Source: an uncultured Blautia sp. (GTDB taxonomy: Bacteria; Bacillota; Clostridia; Lachnospirales; Lachnospiraceae). Taken from it: a stretch of DNA of 28,949 nt. Below are positions 6,582-15,125 of the stretch, piece after piece. Positions within the stretch are counted from its first letter, which is position 1, and every line of letters begins with the position of its first letter. Both the position numbers and the translations under genes were made by a program. The notes under the pieces are model-generated. The model did not search any database, was not told the origin of the DNA, and worked only from the letters and a program-made list of their open reading frames with translations. Location of the stretch: the NCBI GenBank assembly GCA_934408705.1, contig CAKRVL010000027.1, positions 1-28,949 on the forward strand, in the 5' to 3' direction.

Positions 6582-7973
6582 ATGGAACGTCCAAACGCAT
6601 GGCTCACATATTCAGACGCTGATATGCAGGATCTGGAGAGTGTAGCAAAGAAATACCGTCATTTCTTAGATGTAGGAAAGACAGAACGTGAATGTATCAC
6701 ACAGATTGTGAAAGAGGCTGAGGAAGCTGGCTATGTTTCCCTTGAAGATAAGGTAAAAAATGGCGAAGCTCTGAAGGCAGGAGATAAAGTGTACCAGGTT
6801 GGCATGAAGAAAGTGATTGCCATGTATCATATTGGAGAGGAAGATCTGGCAGAGGGAATGAATATTCTTTGCGCTCATATTGATTCTCCAAGACTGGATA
6901 TCAAACAGAATCCTTTATATGAGGATACAGATCTGGCTTATCTTGACACCCATTATTATGGCGGTGTTAAGAAATATCAGTGGGTTGCCCATCCAATGGC
7001 TATGCATGGTGTGATCGTGAAGAAGGATGGCACAGTTGTAAATGTGACAGTTGGAGAGGATGAGGATGATCCGATCCTTTATATTACAGATCTTCTGGTT
7101 CATCTTGCCGGACAGCAGATGGCTAAGAAGGCTTCTGAGGTAATTGAGGGCGAGCAGCTTGATATCCTTATTGGAAGCCAGCCACTGAAGGATCTTCCGG
7201 ATGAGAAGAAGAAAGAGGCTGTAAAGGAGAATGTTCTTCGCATTCTCAATGAGAAATATGGTGTAGAAGAGGAGGATTTCCTCTCTGCAGAGCTTGAGAT
7301 CGTTCCGGCTGGAAAGGCTCGCGACTGTGGACTTGACCGCAGTATGATCGCAGGTTATGGACAGGATGACAGAGTATGCGCATATACGTCTCTTCTTGCT
7401 ATGCTCGAGATGGAAGCACCGAAGCGTACCTGCTGCTGTATCCTTGTTGATAAAGAGGAGATTGGAAGTGTTGGAGCTACCGGTATGCAGTCTCATTTCT
7501 TTGAGAACAGCGTAGCAGATGTACTGGACGCAATGGGACAGTATTCTGATCTCAGACTGAGAAAAACTCTGAAGAATTCCAGCATGCTTTCATCTGATGT
7601 AAGTGCCGGTTATGATCCTACATTTGCAGAAGCATTTGAGAAAAAGAATTCTGCATATCTTGGAAGAGGTATCGTACTGAACAAGTTTACAGGTTCCCGC
7701 GGAAAAGGCGGTTCTAATGATGCCAATGCTGAGTATGTTGCAAGAGTTCGCAGAATCTTTGACGATCATAAGGTTCATTTCCAGACAGCAGAGCTTGGTA
7801 AGGTTGATGTAGGCGGCGGTGGAACAATCGCTTATATTGCTGCTCTTTATGGAATGGAAGTAATCGACAGTGGTGTTTCTGTTCTCAGTATGCATGCACC
7901 TTGGGAAGTTACCAGCAAGGCTGATGTTTATGAGGCTAAGAAGGCTTATAAGGCATTCCTTCTGGATGCGTAA
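6582..7973 (+). CDS. M18 family zinc aminopeptidase
   Basis: 463 aa, the usual length for bacterial M18 enzymes. The metal-site motifs are present in order: C-A-H-I-D-S-P-R-L-D (His99, Asp101), G-Q-D-D-R-V-C-A-Y (Asp262/263), V-D-K-E-E-I-G-S-V-G (Glu292/293), S-S-D-V-S-A-G-Y-D-P (Asp339) and S-M-H-A-P-W-E-V (His438). M18 enzymes are cytosolic, dodecameric aminopeptidases that remove N-terminal residues from peptides in protein turnover. The RBS is GGAGAAAGGTGG before ATG. Monocistronic, followed by a hairpin repeat and a terminator. Confidence 0.95.
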   Translation: MERPNAWLTYSDADMQDLESVAKKYRHFLDVGKTERECITQIVKEAEEAGYVSLEDKVKNGEALKAGDKVYQVGMKKVIAMYHIGEEDLAEGMNILCAHIDSPRLDIKQNPLYEDTDLAYLDTHYYGGVKKYQWVAHPMAMHGVIVKKDGTVVNVTVGEDEDDPILYITDLLVHLAGQQMAKKASEVIEGEQLDILIGSQPLKDLPDEKKKEAVKENVLRILNEKYGVEEEDFLSAELEIVPAGKARDCGLDRSMIAGYGQDDRVCAYTSLLAMLEMEAPKRTCCCILVDKEEIGSVGATGMQSHFFENSVADVLDAMGQYSDLRLRKTLKNSSMLSSDVSAGYDPTFAEAFEKKNSAYLGRGIVLNKFTGSRGKGGSNDANAEYVARVRRIFDDHKVHFQTAELGKVDVGGGGTIAYIAALYGMEVIDSGVSVLSMHAPWEVTSKADVYEAKKAYKAFLLDA

Positions 7974-7996
7974 ACAGGTGTAGCAAGGTAAGCAAA

Positions 7997-8024
7997 TAGC
8001 GAAGCGGACCTGGAATGTCCGCTT
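7997..8024 (+). repeat. 28-bp hairpin repeat, copy 1 of 2
   Basis: Starts TAGCGAAGCGGACCTGGAAT and folds as AGCGGAC-7 nt-GTCCGCT. It matches 25673-25700 at 27 of 28 positions. It lies in the 3' region of the aminopeptidase gene, just before its terminator. Confidence 0.7.
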
Positions 8025-8032
8025 TATATCAG

Positions 8033-8061
8033 CGGGCAGACATTTTGTCTGCCCGTATTTT
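8033..8061 (+). terminator. Terminator after the aminopeptidase gene
   Basis: Perfect stem CGGGCAGACA (8033-8042)/TGTCTGCCCG (8046-8055) with a 3-nt loop, followed by TATTTT. It ends about 20 nt before the next start codon, so it also lies in the leader of the small membrane protein. Confidence 0.8.
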
Positions 8062-8082
8062 CGTAAAGGAGTATATATTATT

Positions 8083-8529
8083 ATGTTAAAAAAACAGGCA
8101 CCGGGAGAGACTATTCTGAAGGTTGGAGGGATGCTTCTTCTGTTTCTTGGGGTTCTGCTTGCCTTTGGAAGTGGAAATACTATTTCTCTGGTTTTGAAGG
8201 GCAGCAGTGATGGTGCTGTAGTAGAATATCTGAAGCAGAACAGCATGACGTATAGCCAGTTTGTGGCAAGCAATGTGATGGTTCTTGCGGCGGGAGTGAT
8301 CTACCTGGCTGCTGGTGTTGTTGGTGTGAAGCAGGCGGGCAATGTGGAGAATGCCGGACTTTGCGTAGGAATGGGAGGACTTCTTATTGCAGAGGTTGTG
8401 GCAGAAGTGATTGTCACCGTGATCTTCGGTGATTTCGATCCGGCTTCTGTGATTCGAATGTTGATGTTCCCGGCTATTTATATGGTTGGCGCAGTGCTGA
8501 ACTGGCAGGCGAAGAAAGCCAGAAAATAG
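8083..8529 (+). CDS. Small integral membrane protein of unknown function
   Basis: 148 aa with about four hydrophobic helices (roughly residues 13-32, 63-82, 91-114 and 125-141). The N-terminus is short and basic (M-L-K-K-Q-A-P-G-E) and the tail is K-K-A-R-K, so the inside-positive rule puts both ends in the cytoplasm. No catalytic motif is seen. Close to tetraspan proteins of unknown function common in Lachnospiraceae; I cannot name a family. The RBS AAAGGAG precedes ATG by about 11 nt. A terminator separates it from the aminopeptidase gene, so its expression may be partly readthrough. Confidence 0.75.
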   Translation: MLKKQAPGETILKVGGMLLLFLGVLLAFGSGNTISLVLKGSSDGAVVEYLKQNSMTYSQFVASNVMVLAAGVIYLAAGVVGVKQAGNVENAGLCVGMGGLLIAEVVAEVIVTVIFGDFDPASVIRMLMFPAIYMVGAVLNWQAKKARK

Positions 8530-8587
8530 TGTCAATCGTGTAAAAAATACCTACAAAAAAATATTTTAAAAAAATTTAAAAAAGGTG

Positions 8588-8616
8588 TTGACAAAATGAC
8601 AGGTATCGTGTAGAAT
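8588..8616 (+). promoter_or_regulatory. Promoter of tRNA-Arg
   Basis: TTGACA (8588-8593), exactly 17 bp, TAGAAT (8611-8616). It lies about 40 bp upstream of the mature tRNA 5' end. A near-consensus promoter, as expected for a tRNA gene. Confidence 0.85.
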
Positions 8617-8656
8617 ACTCATTGTTGTGAGGAACAAACACCTTACAAAAGCAAAT

Positions 8657-8730
8657 GTGTGTTTAGCTCAGCTGGATAGAGCGTTTGGCTACGGACCAAA
8701 AGGCCGGGGGTTCGAATCCTCTAACACACG
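8657..8730 (+). tRNA. tRNA-Arg(ACG)
   Basis: A complete cloverleaf. The acceptor is GTGTGTT (8657-8663) with AACACAC (8723-8729) and discriminator G. The D-arm starts GCTCAGCTGGATAGAGC. The anticodon stem TTTGG/CCAAA encloses loop CTACGGA, giving anticodon ACG, normally modified to ICG. The T-arm contains TTCGAAT. CCA is not encoded. Confidence 0.96.
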
Positions 8731-8741
8731 TAACTAAGAAG

Positions 8742-8777
8742 CGGAATCATTGAGAAATCAGTGGTTCCGTTTTTTTT
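8742..8777 (+). terminator. Terminator of tRNA-Arg
   Basis: CGGAATCATTGA/TCAGTGGTTCCG stem with one mismatch and a GAAA-type loop, followed by eight T residues. Confidence 0.9.
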
Positions 8778-8956
8778 ATACAATAAGAAGTTCTATTTTG
8801 AAATTTCTTCATGTACAATACTCCAAGCTTGAAATAATTATATACAAATAACTGGATGTATTATAACGTAATTTAGTGAAAAATACCATAGATACCCAAG
8901 CAATATATACTAAAAAAATTTACGAAAATACGAAAATCAGTATAACAGAGAACTAC
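8778..8956. other. AT-rich intergenic stretch, no feature seen
   Basis: Between the tRNA-Arg terminator and the Fur-like box of the ABC operon. I see no credible ORF, promoter pair or hairpin on either strand. Its strong A+T bias fits an upstream regulatory region. Confidence 0.5.
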
Positions 8957-8971
8957 TGAGAATTATTCTCA
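8957..8971. promoter_or_regulatory. Fur-like 7-1-7 palindrome
   Basis: TGAGAATTATTCTCA is a perfect 15-bp palindrome of the 7-1-7 layout known for Fur-family sites; the standard Fur core is TGATAATNATTATCA. It lies about 100 bp upstream of the ABC ATPase gene. Recognition by a Fur-family protein is inferred. Confidence 0.6.
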
Positions 8972-9018
8972 ATACACCTTCTTTCTTTTTGTGCCGGAAA
9001 GCAGTATGATAAACAAAA

Positions 9019-9034
9019 GTTAGCATAGACTAAC
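9019..9034. promoter_or_regulatory. TTAG-N6-CTAA box upstream of the ABC operon
   Basis: GTTAGCATAGACTAAC has perfect 5-bp outer arms. It lies just downstream of a TATGAT -10 (9005-9010, no good -35), where it would overlap the transcription start. It is one of six boxes of this type in the window. Confidence 0.65.
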
Positions 9035-9071
9035 AAAAAGGAGACCGGTAACTTACAAGGGAGGAAAAGCG

Positions 9072-9770
9072 ATGTTTCTTGAAATAAAGGGGTTAAAAAA
9101 AGGTTTTGGCTTCGGTGACAGCAGGACAGAGGTGCTCCGTGGAATTGATTTTTCAGTGGAAAAAGGAGAATTCTGTGTATTACTTGGACCTTCGGGCTCG
9201 GGAAAATCTACGCTTTTGAATATCATTGGCGGAATTGATGAACCGGATGAAGGTTATATTTCCATAGAAGGCGAAAAGACCGGGGATATGAAGGAGAAAG
9301 CGCTGACCCTTTACAGGCGAAAGCATCTGGGATATGTGTTTCAGATGTATAATCTGATTCCGAACTTAAATGTGAAGGAAAACATTGAAGTCGGGGCATA
9401 TCTTAGCAATAAGGCGCTGGATATTGATGAGCTTCTTCATACGTTGGGGTTATATGAGCACAGGTATAAGCTGCCGAACCAGCTTTCCGGCGGTCAGCAG
9501 CAAAGGACAGCAATAGGGCGGGCAATTGTAAAAAATCCGGATATCCTTCTTTGCGATGAGCCCACAGGGGCTCTTGACTACAATACCTCTAAAGAGATTT
9601 TGAAGCTTATTGAGCAGGTAAATCAGAAGTATGGGAATACAGTGATTATGGTTACTCACAATGATGCTATCAAAAATATGGCAGACCGGGTAGTGAAGCT
9701 TCGTGACGGTCAGATCAGGAAAAACTATATTAATGAGTCCAGAGTGGCAGCAGCTGATCTGGACTGGTAA
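9072..9770 (+). CDS. ABC transporter ATP-binding protein (MacB/LolD type)
   Basis: 232 aa, a complete ABC ATPase. Walker A G-P-S-G-S-G-K-S-T is at 39-47, the Q-loop at Gln91, and the signature L-S-G-G-Q-Q-Q-R-T-A at 138-147. Walker B I-L-L-C-D-E-P-T-G-A-L-D starts at 158, and the H-loop His is at 196. The sequence is of the class that drives FtsX/MacB-type permeases rather than importers. The partner permease starts 12 bp downstream. GGGAGG before ATG gives a clear start. A Fur-like palindrome and a TTAG-N6-CTAA box lie upstream, suggesting metal-dependent expression. Confidence 0.95.
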   Translation: MFLEIKGLKKGFGFGDSRTEVLRGIDFSVEKGEFCVLLGPSGSGKSTLLNIIGGIDEPDEGYISIEGEKTGDMKEKALTLYRRKHLGYVFQMYNLIPNLNVKENIEVGAYLSNKALDIDELLHTLGLYEHRYKLPNQLSGGQQQRTAIGRAIVKNPDILLCDEPTGALDYNTSKEILKLIEQVNQKYGNTVIMVTHNDAIKNMADRVVKLRDGQIRKNYINESRVAAADLDW

Positions 9771-9782
9771 AGGTGGTGCATT

Positions 9783-12116
9783 ATGAAAAATCCATTATGG
9801 AAACGTCTGCCAAGAGAGCTGAAAAGTGATTTTGGAAAGTATATTGTTATTTTTCTGTTTATGACGCTGACGATTGGATTTGTATCTGGTTTTCTGGTTG
9901 CGGATGATAGTATGCTGGCAGCTTACAATGAAAGCTTCGAAAAATACAATATTGAAGATGGAAATTTTACTCTTTCTTCGAAAGCTGACGAAAGTGATCT
10001 GAAAAATATAGAAAAAAAGGGAAAAGTACGAATTTGTGAAAACTTCTACCGGGACGAAGCTGTTGATTCGAATACTGACGGAACGGAAGAAGGAACCATG
10101 CGTATTTATGAAAACCGTACAGATATGGATCTTGTGTGCCTTATGGAAGGAAAAATTCCAGAGGCTAAAGATGAGATCGCGATTGATCGGATGTATGCTG
10201 ATAATAATAGTCTGAAGGTAGGGGACAAGATCAGAATTGAAGGAATTGAGTTAGACATTACCGGTCTTGTGGCATTATCCGATTATAGCTGTCTGTTTTC
10301 AGATAACAATGATATGATGTTTGATTCAGTGAAATTTGGTGTTGCCATCATGACGGAGGATGGGGCAGAACGCTTCGGTACCACACACTTGGAATATCGT
10401 TACTCCTGGCAATACGAAAAGAAGCCGAAGAACGATACAGAAGCTAAAAATATGTCTGAGGATTTCATGAAGGTTGTTGTGAAATACGGAACTGTAACAG
10501 GTTTTATACCGGGCTATGCAAATCAGGCAATTCAATTTACAGGTGAGGATATGGGCAGTGATAAGGCTATGATAGAGGTGCTGCTGTATATTCTCATTAT
10601 AATTATTGCATTTGTTTTTGCAGTTACAACTAATAATACAATTACAAAAGAAGCCTCTGTGATCGGAACACTCCGGGCTTCCGGTTATTCAAGAAGAGAA
10701 CTGCTGAACCATTATATTTCCATGCCTGTAATTGTAACTATAGCTGCCTCAATTCTTGGAAATGTGTTGGGATATACTTATTTTAAAGATATATGTGCCG
10801 GGATGTATTATGGAAGCTACAGCCTGCCTACATATGAAACACGATGGAATGCCGATGCATTTATTCTGACAACACTGGTGCCGGTGGTGCTTATGCTGGG
10901 AATCAATCTGATCCTGATCTCACGAAAATTGCGGTTATCGCCTCTGAAATTTTTGCGCCATGATTTGTCTTCATCTACACGGAAAAAGGCAATGCGTCTT
11001 CCGGGCTTTAAATTTTTTAATCGTTTTCGCCTGCGTATTGTCCTGCAGAACAAATCAAGCTATCTCACACTGTTTGTTGGAATATTTTTTGCAAATGTGC
11101 TGTTGCTGTTTGGAATGATGATGAAGCCTCTACTGGATCATTACCAGGAAGAAACCGTAAAAAATATGATAGCACCCTACCAGTATATTCTTAATGTTCC
11201 GGAAGAACCGGAGGAGGATGAGAAATATACGATCATGGGAATGCTGCAGAAATTCCTGACTCCTTCTCTGAAAACCGGTGAAAAATCGGCAGAAAGCTTT
11301 TGTATGGAATCCATGAAAAATGTGGTGCCGGATAAAGACGGAGAATCTATTACAGTTTATGGGATTTCTGAAAACAGCGCATATGTAAGCGCTGCACTGC
11401 CTTCCGATGGAGTGCTTATTTCAGATGGATATTCTGAAAAATACAAGCTTGAGGAAGGCGATACCATTGTTTTGCGGGAAGCTTACGATGACAGAAAGTA
11501 TGAATTCACTGTCAGTGGAATTTATGATTATCCTGGTGCTTTGACTGTATTTATGCCAATTACTTCTTTCAGGGAGATCTTTGGTAAGGATGAGAATTAT
11601 TTCAACGGTTATTTTTCCAGAGAAAAAATAACGGATCTGGATGAAGATCTGATCGCTGCAATGATCACAGAAGATGATCTGACAAAGGTAAGCCGCCAGC
11701 TTGATGTGTCTATGGGTGAAATGTTCCAGCTGATCAATGTGTTCGCAGTAGTGCTTTTTGCTCTGTTGATTTATCTTCTGACCAAGCTGATCATTGAGAA
11801 AAATGCCACTGCCATTTCTATGGTAAAAATTCTGGGATATGTTGACAAAGAAATTATCAGCCTTTATGTTACTTCCACTACGTGGGTGGTCATTCTGTCT
11901 ATTCTGGTAAGTCTGGCATTGTCTACCTGGACCATACATGGGATTTATGGCTATCTTATGTCTTCATTTTCCGGTTGGCTGACGTTATATCTGAAGCCGG
12001 CAGTTTATCCGGAAATGTTTGCAATGGGAATGGGAGCGTATGCGCTGGTTGCGCTGTTGCAGTTCAGAAGGATCAGGAAAATTCCTATGGATGTGGCATT
12101 GAAAAATGTGGAATAA
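9783..12116 (+). CDS. FtsX-like ABC permease
   Basis: 777 aa. One N-terminal membrane helix (about 20-40) is followed by an extracytoplasmic domain of about 220 residues. Four helices follow (about 262-285, 305-330, 355-378, 425-448), then a second outside domain (about 450-640). Three helices close the protein (about 648-668, 690-717, 735-757). This is the duplicated FtsX layout with large external domains, as in MacB-like mechanotransmission pumps and lipoprotein or peptide exporters. T-K-E-A-S-V-I-G-T-L-R-A-S-G-Y-S-R-R-E-L is the typical coupling loop. It forms an operon with the ATPase. The cargo is unknown; an import role is unlikely because no binding protein is present. Confidence 0.92.
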   Translation: MKNPLWKRLPRELKSDFGKYIVIFLFMTLTIGFVSGFLVADDSMLAAYNESFEKYNIEDGNFTLSSKADESDLKNIEKKGKVRICENFYRDEAVDSNTDGTEEGTMRIYENRTDMDLVCLMEGKIPEAKDEIAIDRMYADNNSLKVGDKIRIEGIELDITGLVALSDYSCLFSDNNDMMFDSVKFGVAIMTEDGAERFGTTHLEYRYSWQYEKKPKNDTEAKNMSEDFMKVVVKYGTVTGFIPGYANQAIQFTGEDMGSDKAMIEVLLYILIIIIAFVFAVTTNNTITKEASVIGTLRASGYSRRELLNHYISMPVIVTIAASILGNVLGYTYFKDICAGMYYGSYSLPTYETRWNADAFILTTLVPVVLMLGINLILISRKLRLSPLKFLRHDLSSSTRKKAMRLPGFKFFNRFRLRIVLQNKSSYLTLFVGIFFANVLLLFGMMMKPLLDHYQEETVKNMIAPYQYILNVPEEPEEDEKYTIMGMLQKFLTPSLKTGEKSAESFCMESMKNVVPDKDGESITVYGISENSAYVSAALPSDGVLISDGYSEKYKLEEGDTIVLREAYDDRKYEFTVSGIYDYPGALTVFMPITSFREIFGKDENYFNGYFSREKITDLDEDLIAAMITEDDLTKVSRQLDVSMGEMFQLINVFAVVLFALLIYLLTKLIIEKNATAISMVKILGYVDKEIISLYVTSTTWVVILSILVSLALSTWTIHGIYGYLMSSFSGWLTLYLKPAVYPEMFAMGMGAYALVALLQFRRIRKIPMDVALKNVE

Positions 12117-12138
12117 TAGGTTAATTCCCATTTTCGGG

Positions 12139-12167
12139 TTGAGATTTCAGGCTGTTTCGTATATACT
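12139..12167 (+). promoter_or_regulatory. Promoter of the malic enzyme gene
   Basis: TTGAGA (12139-12144), 17-bp spacer, TATACT (12162-12167), leaving a leader of about 70 nt. Confidence 0.75.
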
Positions 12168-12241
12168 TTTAATTAGTGCCGATGTAGTAATAAGCACCGG
12201 ACAGAAAGGTATTTTTTAGAAAGATATGAGGTGATAGGAAC

Positions 12242-13414
12242 ATGGATTATGCAAAAGAATCCTTAAAAATGCACTATGAGTTAAAAGGTAAGATCGAAGT
12301 TACTTCAAGAGCAAAGGTTGATTCCAAAGAAGCTTTAAGTCTTGCATATACCCCAGGTGTTGCACAGCCATGCCTTGAGATTCAGAAGGACGTTAACAAA
12401 AGCTATGAGCTGACTAGACGCTGGAATACAGTTGCTGTAGTGACTGATGGTACTGCAGTTCTTGGTCTTGGTGATATCGGCCCTGAGGCTGGTATGCCGG
12501 TTATGGAGGGGAAATGCGTTCTGTTTAAAGAGTTTGGCGATGTTGATGCTATTCCTCTTTGTGTACGCAGTAAAGATGTTGATGAAATCGTTCAGACCGT
12601 ACGTCTTCTTGCAGGAAGCTTCGGCGGTGTTAACCTTGAGGATATTTCCGCACCAAGATGTTTCGAAATAGAGAAGAAACTGAAGGAGTGCTGTGACATT
12701 CCGATTTTCCATGATGATCAGCATGGTACAGCTGTCATCACCCTTGCAGGTGTGATCAATGCCCTGAAATTTGTTGGAAAGAAGATTGAGGACATTAAGA
12801 TCGTTACTTCTGGAGCAGGAGCAGCCGGTATTGCCATTATCAAACTTCTTATTTCTATGGGACTTAAGAATGTTATTATGACAGACCGTAAAGGCGCTAT
12901 CTATGAAGGCCGTGAGGGATTGAATCCGATTAAAGAAGAGATGGCGAAGATCACAAATGCCAACCATGAGAAAGGTACTTTAAGTGAAGTGATCAAGGGG
13001 GCAGATGTATTTATCGGTGTTTCTGCACCGGGAACGCTTACAGCAGATATGGTTCGTACTATGGCAAAGGATCCGATCATCTTTGCATGTGCCAATCCAA
13101 CTCCTGAAATTTTCCCAGAAGAGGCGAAGGCAGCAGGAGCAGCTGTAGTTTCTACAGGCCGTTCTGATTATCCGAATCAGGTAAACAACGTTCTCTGCTT
13201 CCCAGGAATCTTCCGTGGAGCGTTAGATGTACGTGCATCTGATATTAACGATGAGATGAAGATCGCAGCAGCTTATGCAATTGCAGGTCTGGTAAGTGAT
13301 GAAGAGCTGTGCGCAGATTATATCCTTCCGGCAGCATTCGATTCCAGAGTGAAGGATGCTGTTGCCAAGGCCACTGCAGAAGCGGCTGTTAAGAGCGGAG
13401 TAGCAAGGCTGTAA
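12242..13414 (+). CDS. Malic enzyme (NAD(P)-dependent malate dehydrogenase, decarboxylating)
   Basis: 390 aa, the short bacterial form without the phosphotransacetylase-like domain. Catalytic Tyr36 lies in A-Y-T-P-G-V-A, and Lys91 in M-E-G-K-C. Metal ligands are Glu133-Asp134 (N-L-E-D-I) and Asp158/159 in F-H-D-D-Q-H-G-T. The nucleotide-binding G-A-G-A-A-G is at 191-196. It converts malate to pyruvate and CO2 with reduction of NAD(P). The cofactor preference cannot be read with certainty. It has its own promoter and ends at a strong hairpin shared with the convergent LD-carboxypeptidase gene. Nothing links it to the flanking metal genes. Confidence 0.95.
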   Translation: MDYAKESLKMHYELKGKIEVTSRAKVDSKEALSLAYTPGVAQPCLEIQKDVNKSYELTRRWNTVAVVTDGTAVLGLGDIGPEAGMPVMEGKCVLFKEFGDVDAIPLCVRSKDVDEIVQTVRLLAGSFGGVNLEDISAPRCFEIEKKLKECCDIPIFHDDQHGTAVITLAGVINALKFVGKKIEDIKIVTSGAGAAGIAIIKLLISMGLKNVIMTDRKGAIYEGREGLNPIKEEMAKITNANHEKGTLSEVIKGADVFIGVSAPGTLTADMVRTMAKDPIIFACANPTPEIFPEEAKAAGAAVVSTGRSDYPNQVNNVLCFPGIFRGALDVRASDINDEMKIAAAYAIAGLVSDEELCADYILPAAFDSRVKDAVAKATAEAAVKSGVARL

Positions 13415-13443
13415 CCGAATCAACTGCGAAGCAGTTATTATGA

Positions 13444-13489
13444 AAAAGGTGTTTCAACTTGGTTGTATTGACCGGTTGAAACACCTTTT
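13444..13489. terminator. Bidirectional terminator
   Basis: AAAAGGTGTTTCAAC (13444-13458) pairs with GTTGAAACACCTTTT (13475-13489). The T- and A-tracts at the ends of the stem serve both the malic enzyme gene and the convergent gene at 13497. Confidence 0.88.
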
Positions 13490-13496
13490 AGCTCAT

Positions 13497-14375
13497 TTAT
13501 AGTCCTTTATATATTCGTTTGTTTGCCTCTCCGGAGTACAGCTTAAGCTGATGACCGATCCGGATTGCTTTAGAATCTGTGCCGTGTCCAATGAATGCCG
13601 TCTTCGCTACAGGTGTTCTCTTCTCTGCAAAATCAAGTATCAGCTGAGACATATCCGGCTGACAGTTATCTGCTTCCATTTTTGTAAAGGTTCCCAGCAG
13701 TATCCCATTTACCTTCTTAAAAACGCCCATCTGGCTAAGCTGGCTTAAATAAGTAACCATTTGTGGCATTTTTCCGCCAAAGGCTTCAAGAAGAAGGATT
13801 TTTTCCCTCATATCCGGCCAGTAAGGTGTGCCGGCCAGCTTTAATAGACAGCGAATGTTTCCTCCGACAACCATTCCTTCCATATGAGTTCCACGTATAA
13901 ATTCACAAGGAAAATTATAAAGAGATGATGAACCGGTCAGTGTTGTCTCAAGAAAGTCCGTTATCTGGGACTGACTGTATGTCAGATTCCGTACCTGATA
14001 TAGGACAGAGGATTTACCTGTCCGGGCATATATAGCATTTAAAATAGTTGTCAGGTCACTGTAACCCCAGAAATGTTTTTTACTATAGGCAATAGTCTGG
14101 AAGTCCAGATAAGGCAGAATCTCATTTGCCATATCGCCGCCTGAAACATCAAAGATATCCTCTATGGAATCGTCCTCATAAAACTTCATCAGTGCCCCTG
14201 CCCGCTCTCTGGCAGTTCCTGCCCGTCCATTCTCATCGCTGTAAAGATAAGGACTAAGTTCTGTTTCAAATCCGGATTTCTCAAAAATTTCTATTAATGT
14301 ATTTATTGTATCTGTCTGCTCCGGTTTCAGTCCGTCAGAGCAACAGACAATTCCGATTTTACATCCCTGTTTCAT
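13497..14375 (-). CDS. S66 family peptidase, LD-carboxypeptidase / MccF-like
   Basis: 292 aa. The S66 triad is visible: Ser106 in F-W-G-Y-S-D-L-T-T, Glu197 in L-L-L-E-A-F-G-G and His264 in I-G-H-G-T-D-S-K-A. D-V-S-G-G-D-M-A-N (76-84) is the usual glycine-rich segment preceding the nucleophile. The family includes cytoplasmic murein tetrapeptide LD-carboxypeptidases and the microcin C self-immunity enzyme MccF. The sequence does not distinguish them, though no microcin genes are nearby. There is no signal peptide. A TATAAT lies upstream on the minus strand (14440-14435), without a good -35. Confidence 0.9.
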   Translation of the reverse strand: MKQGCKIGIVCCSDGLKPEQTDTINTLIEIFEKSGFETELSPYLYSDENGRAGTARERAGALMKFYEDDSIEDIFDVSGGDMANEILPYLDFQTIAYSKKHFWGYSDLTTILNAIYARTGKSSVLYQVRNLTYSQSQITDFLETTLTGSSSLYNFPCEFIRGTHMEGMVVGGNIRCLLKLAGTPYWPDMREKILLLEAFGGKMPQMVTYLSQLSQMGVFKKVNGILLGTFTKMEADNCQPDMSQLILDFAEKRTPVAKTAFIGHGTDSKAIRIGHQLKLYSGEANKRIYKGL

Positions 14376-14526
14376 AAAAATGGATCCTTTCTTCAGTGCT
14401 TTTTAAAGCACAGTCTGGTACAGCTGTTTTTTACATTATAAACAATAATCTGGCAGAATACCACTATTCTCTTCATATTCAGAAAGTCTTTTCGAAAAAA
14501 ATAGCAAAAAATTTACAAAGAAATTA

Positions 14527-14571
14527 TTGACAGCTTATTTAAATTAGATTATACTAATTCGCGTAAGCGAA
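14527..14571 (+). promoter_or_regulatory. feoA promoter with TTAG-N6-CTAA operator and leader hairpin
   Basis: TTGACA (14527-14532), 17-bp spacer, TATACT (14550-14555). The box TTAGATTATACTAA (14544-14557, extended arms AATTAG/CTAATT) covers the -10, so a bound protein would block RNA polymerase. Directly after it lies the hairpin TTCGC-GTAA-GCGAA (14558-14571), at or just past the start of transcription. This is the cleanest promoter/operator unit in the window. Confidence 0.8.
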
Positions 14572-14618
14572 ACATAATAATAAATAGCTGTTTCTAAAGC
14601 ATAAAAAGGAAGGATGAT

Positions 14619-14831
14619 ATGATGCCGTTATCGATGGTAAGCGAAGGAGAGCCGCAGGTGATCAAAAAAGTCGGCGGAAAAGAAGAAACCCGTAAATTTC
14701 TTGAAAATCTTGGATTTGTGCAGGGTGCTACTGTAACCGTTGTAAGTGAAATCAGCGGAAATATGATCGTGAATGTGAAGGATTCCCGAGTTGCCATTGG
14801 TAAAGATATGGCGAATCGGATCATGGTGTGA
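14619..14831 (+). CDS. feoA: FeoA domain protein (first of two)
   Basis: 70 aa, an SH3-like FeoA fold: M-P-L-S-M-V...I-K-K-V-G-G, then F-L-E-N-L-G-F-V-Q-G-A-T-V-T-V-V-S-E-I-S-G-N and a closing I-V-N-V-K-D-S-R-V-A-I-G. FeoA proteins are small cytosolic partners of the ferrous iron transporter FeoB. RBS AAGGAAGG precedes the ATG; a second ATG follows immediately and cannot be excluded. It is first gene of the feoA-feoA-feoB cluster, under the boxed promoter. Compared with the second FeoA it has the G-F-V-Q-G-A turn rather than G-I-T-K-G-V. Confidence 0.93.
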   Translation: MMPLSMVSEGEPQVIKKVGGKEETRKFLENLGFVQGATVTVVSEISGNMIVNVKDSRVAIGKDMANRIMV

Positions 14832-14854
14832 AAATCAAGGAGGAGTTTAATATT

Positions 14855-15076
14855 ATGAAAACATTACGGCAAGTGGGCGTAGGTAAAACTGCCACTGTGA
14901 AAAGACTGCATGGTGAAGGACCTGTAAAGAGACGTATTATGGACATGGGGATTACAAAAGGCGTTTCTATTTATGTGCGTAAGGTGGCACCTCTTGGAGA
15001 TCCCATTGAGGTAACTGTAAGAGATTATGAGCTGTCTCTGAGAAAAGCCGATGCAGAAATGATCGAAGTAGAGTAG
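14855..15076 (+). CDS. feoA: FeoA domain protein (second of two)
   Basis: 73 aa with the FeoA fold: T-L-R-Q-V-G-V-G-K-T-A-T-V-K-R-L-H-G-E-G-P-V-K-R-R-I-M-D-M-G-I, then V-A-P-L-G-D-P-I-E-V-T-V-R-D-Y-E-L-S-L-R. ATG 14855 is chosen, preceded by AAGGAGGAG. The frame is open back to 14828, but that extension contains the RBS and would overlap the first feoA. Its last residues, D-A-E-M-I-E-V, match the usual FeoA end. It is presumably cotranscribed with the first feoA. The two copies may bind FeoB differently; that is inference. Confidence 0.94.
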   Translation: MKTLRQVGVGKTATVKRLHGEGPVKRRIMDMGITKGVSIYVRKVAPLGDPIEVTVRDYELSLRKADAEMIEVE

Positions 15077-15125
15077 CCTTGAATTGCATAATCCATAAAA
15101 GAAGTCAATTTTTTTTATATGAAAG

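Noticed and set aside
6915..8273. Long minus-strand ORFs opposite the aminopeptidase and membrane protein genes
   Set aside because: No RBS, no recognisable domain, and strong evidence for the plus-strand genes.
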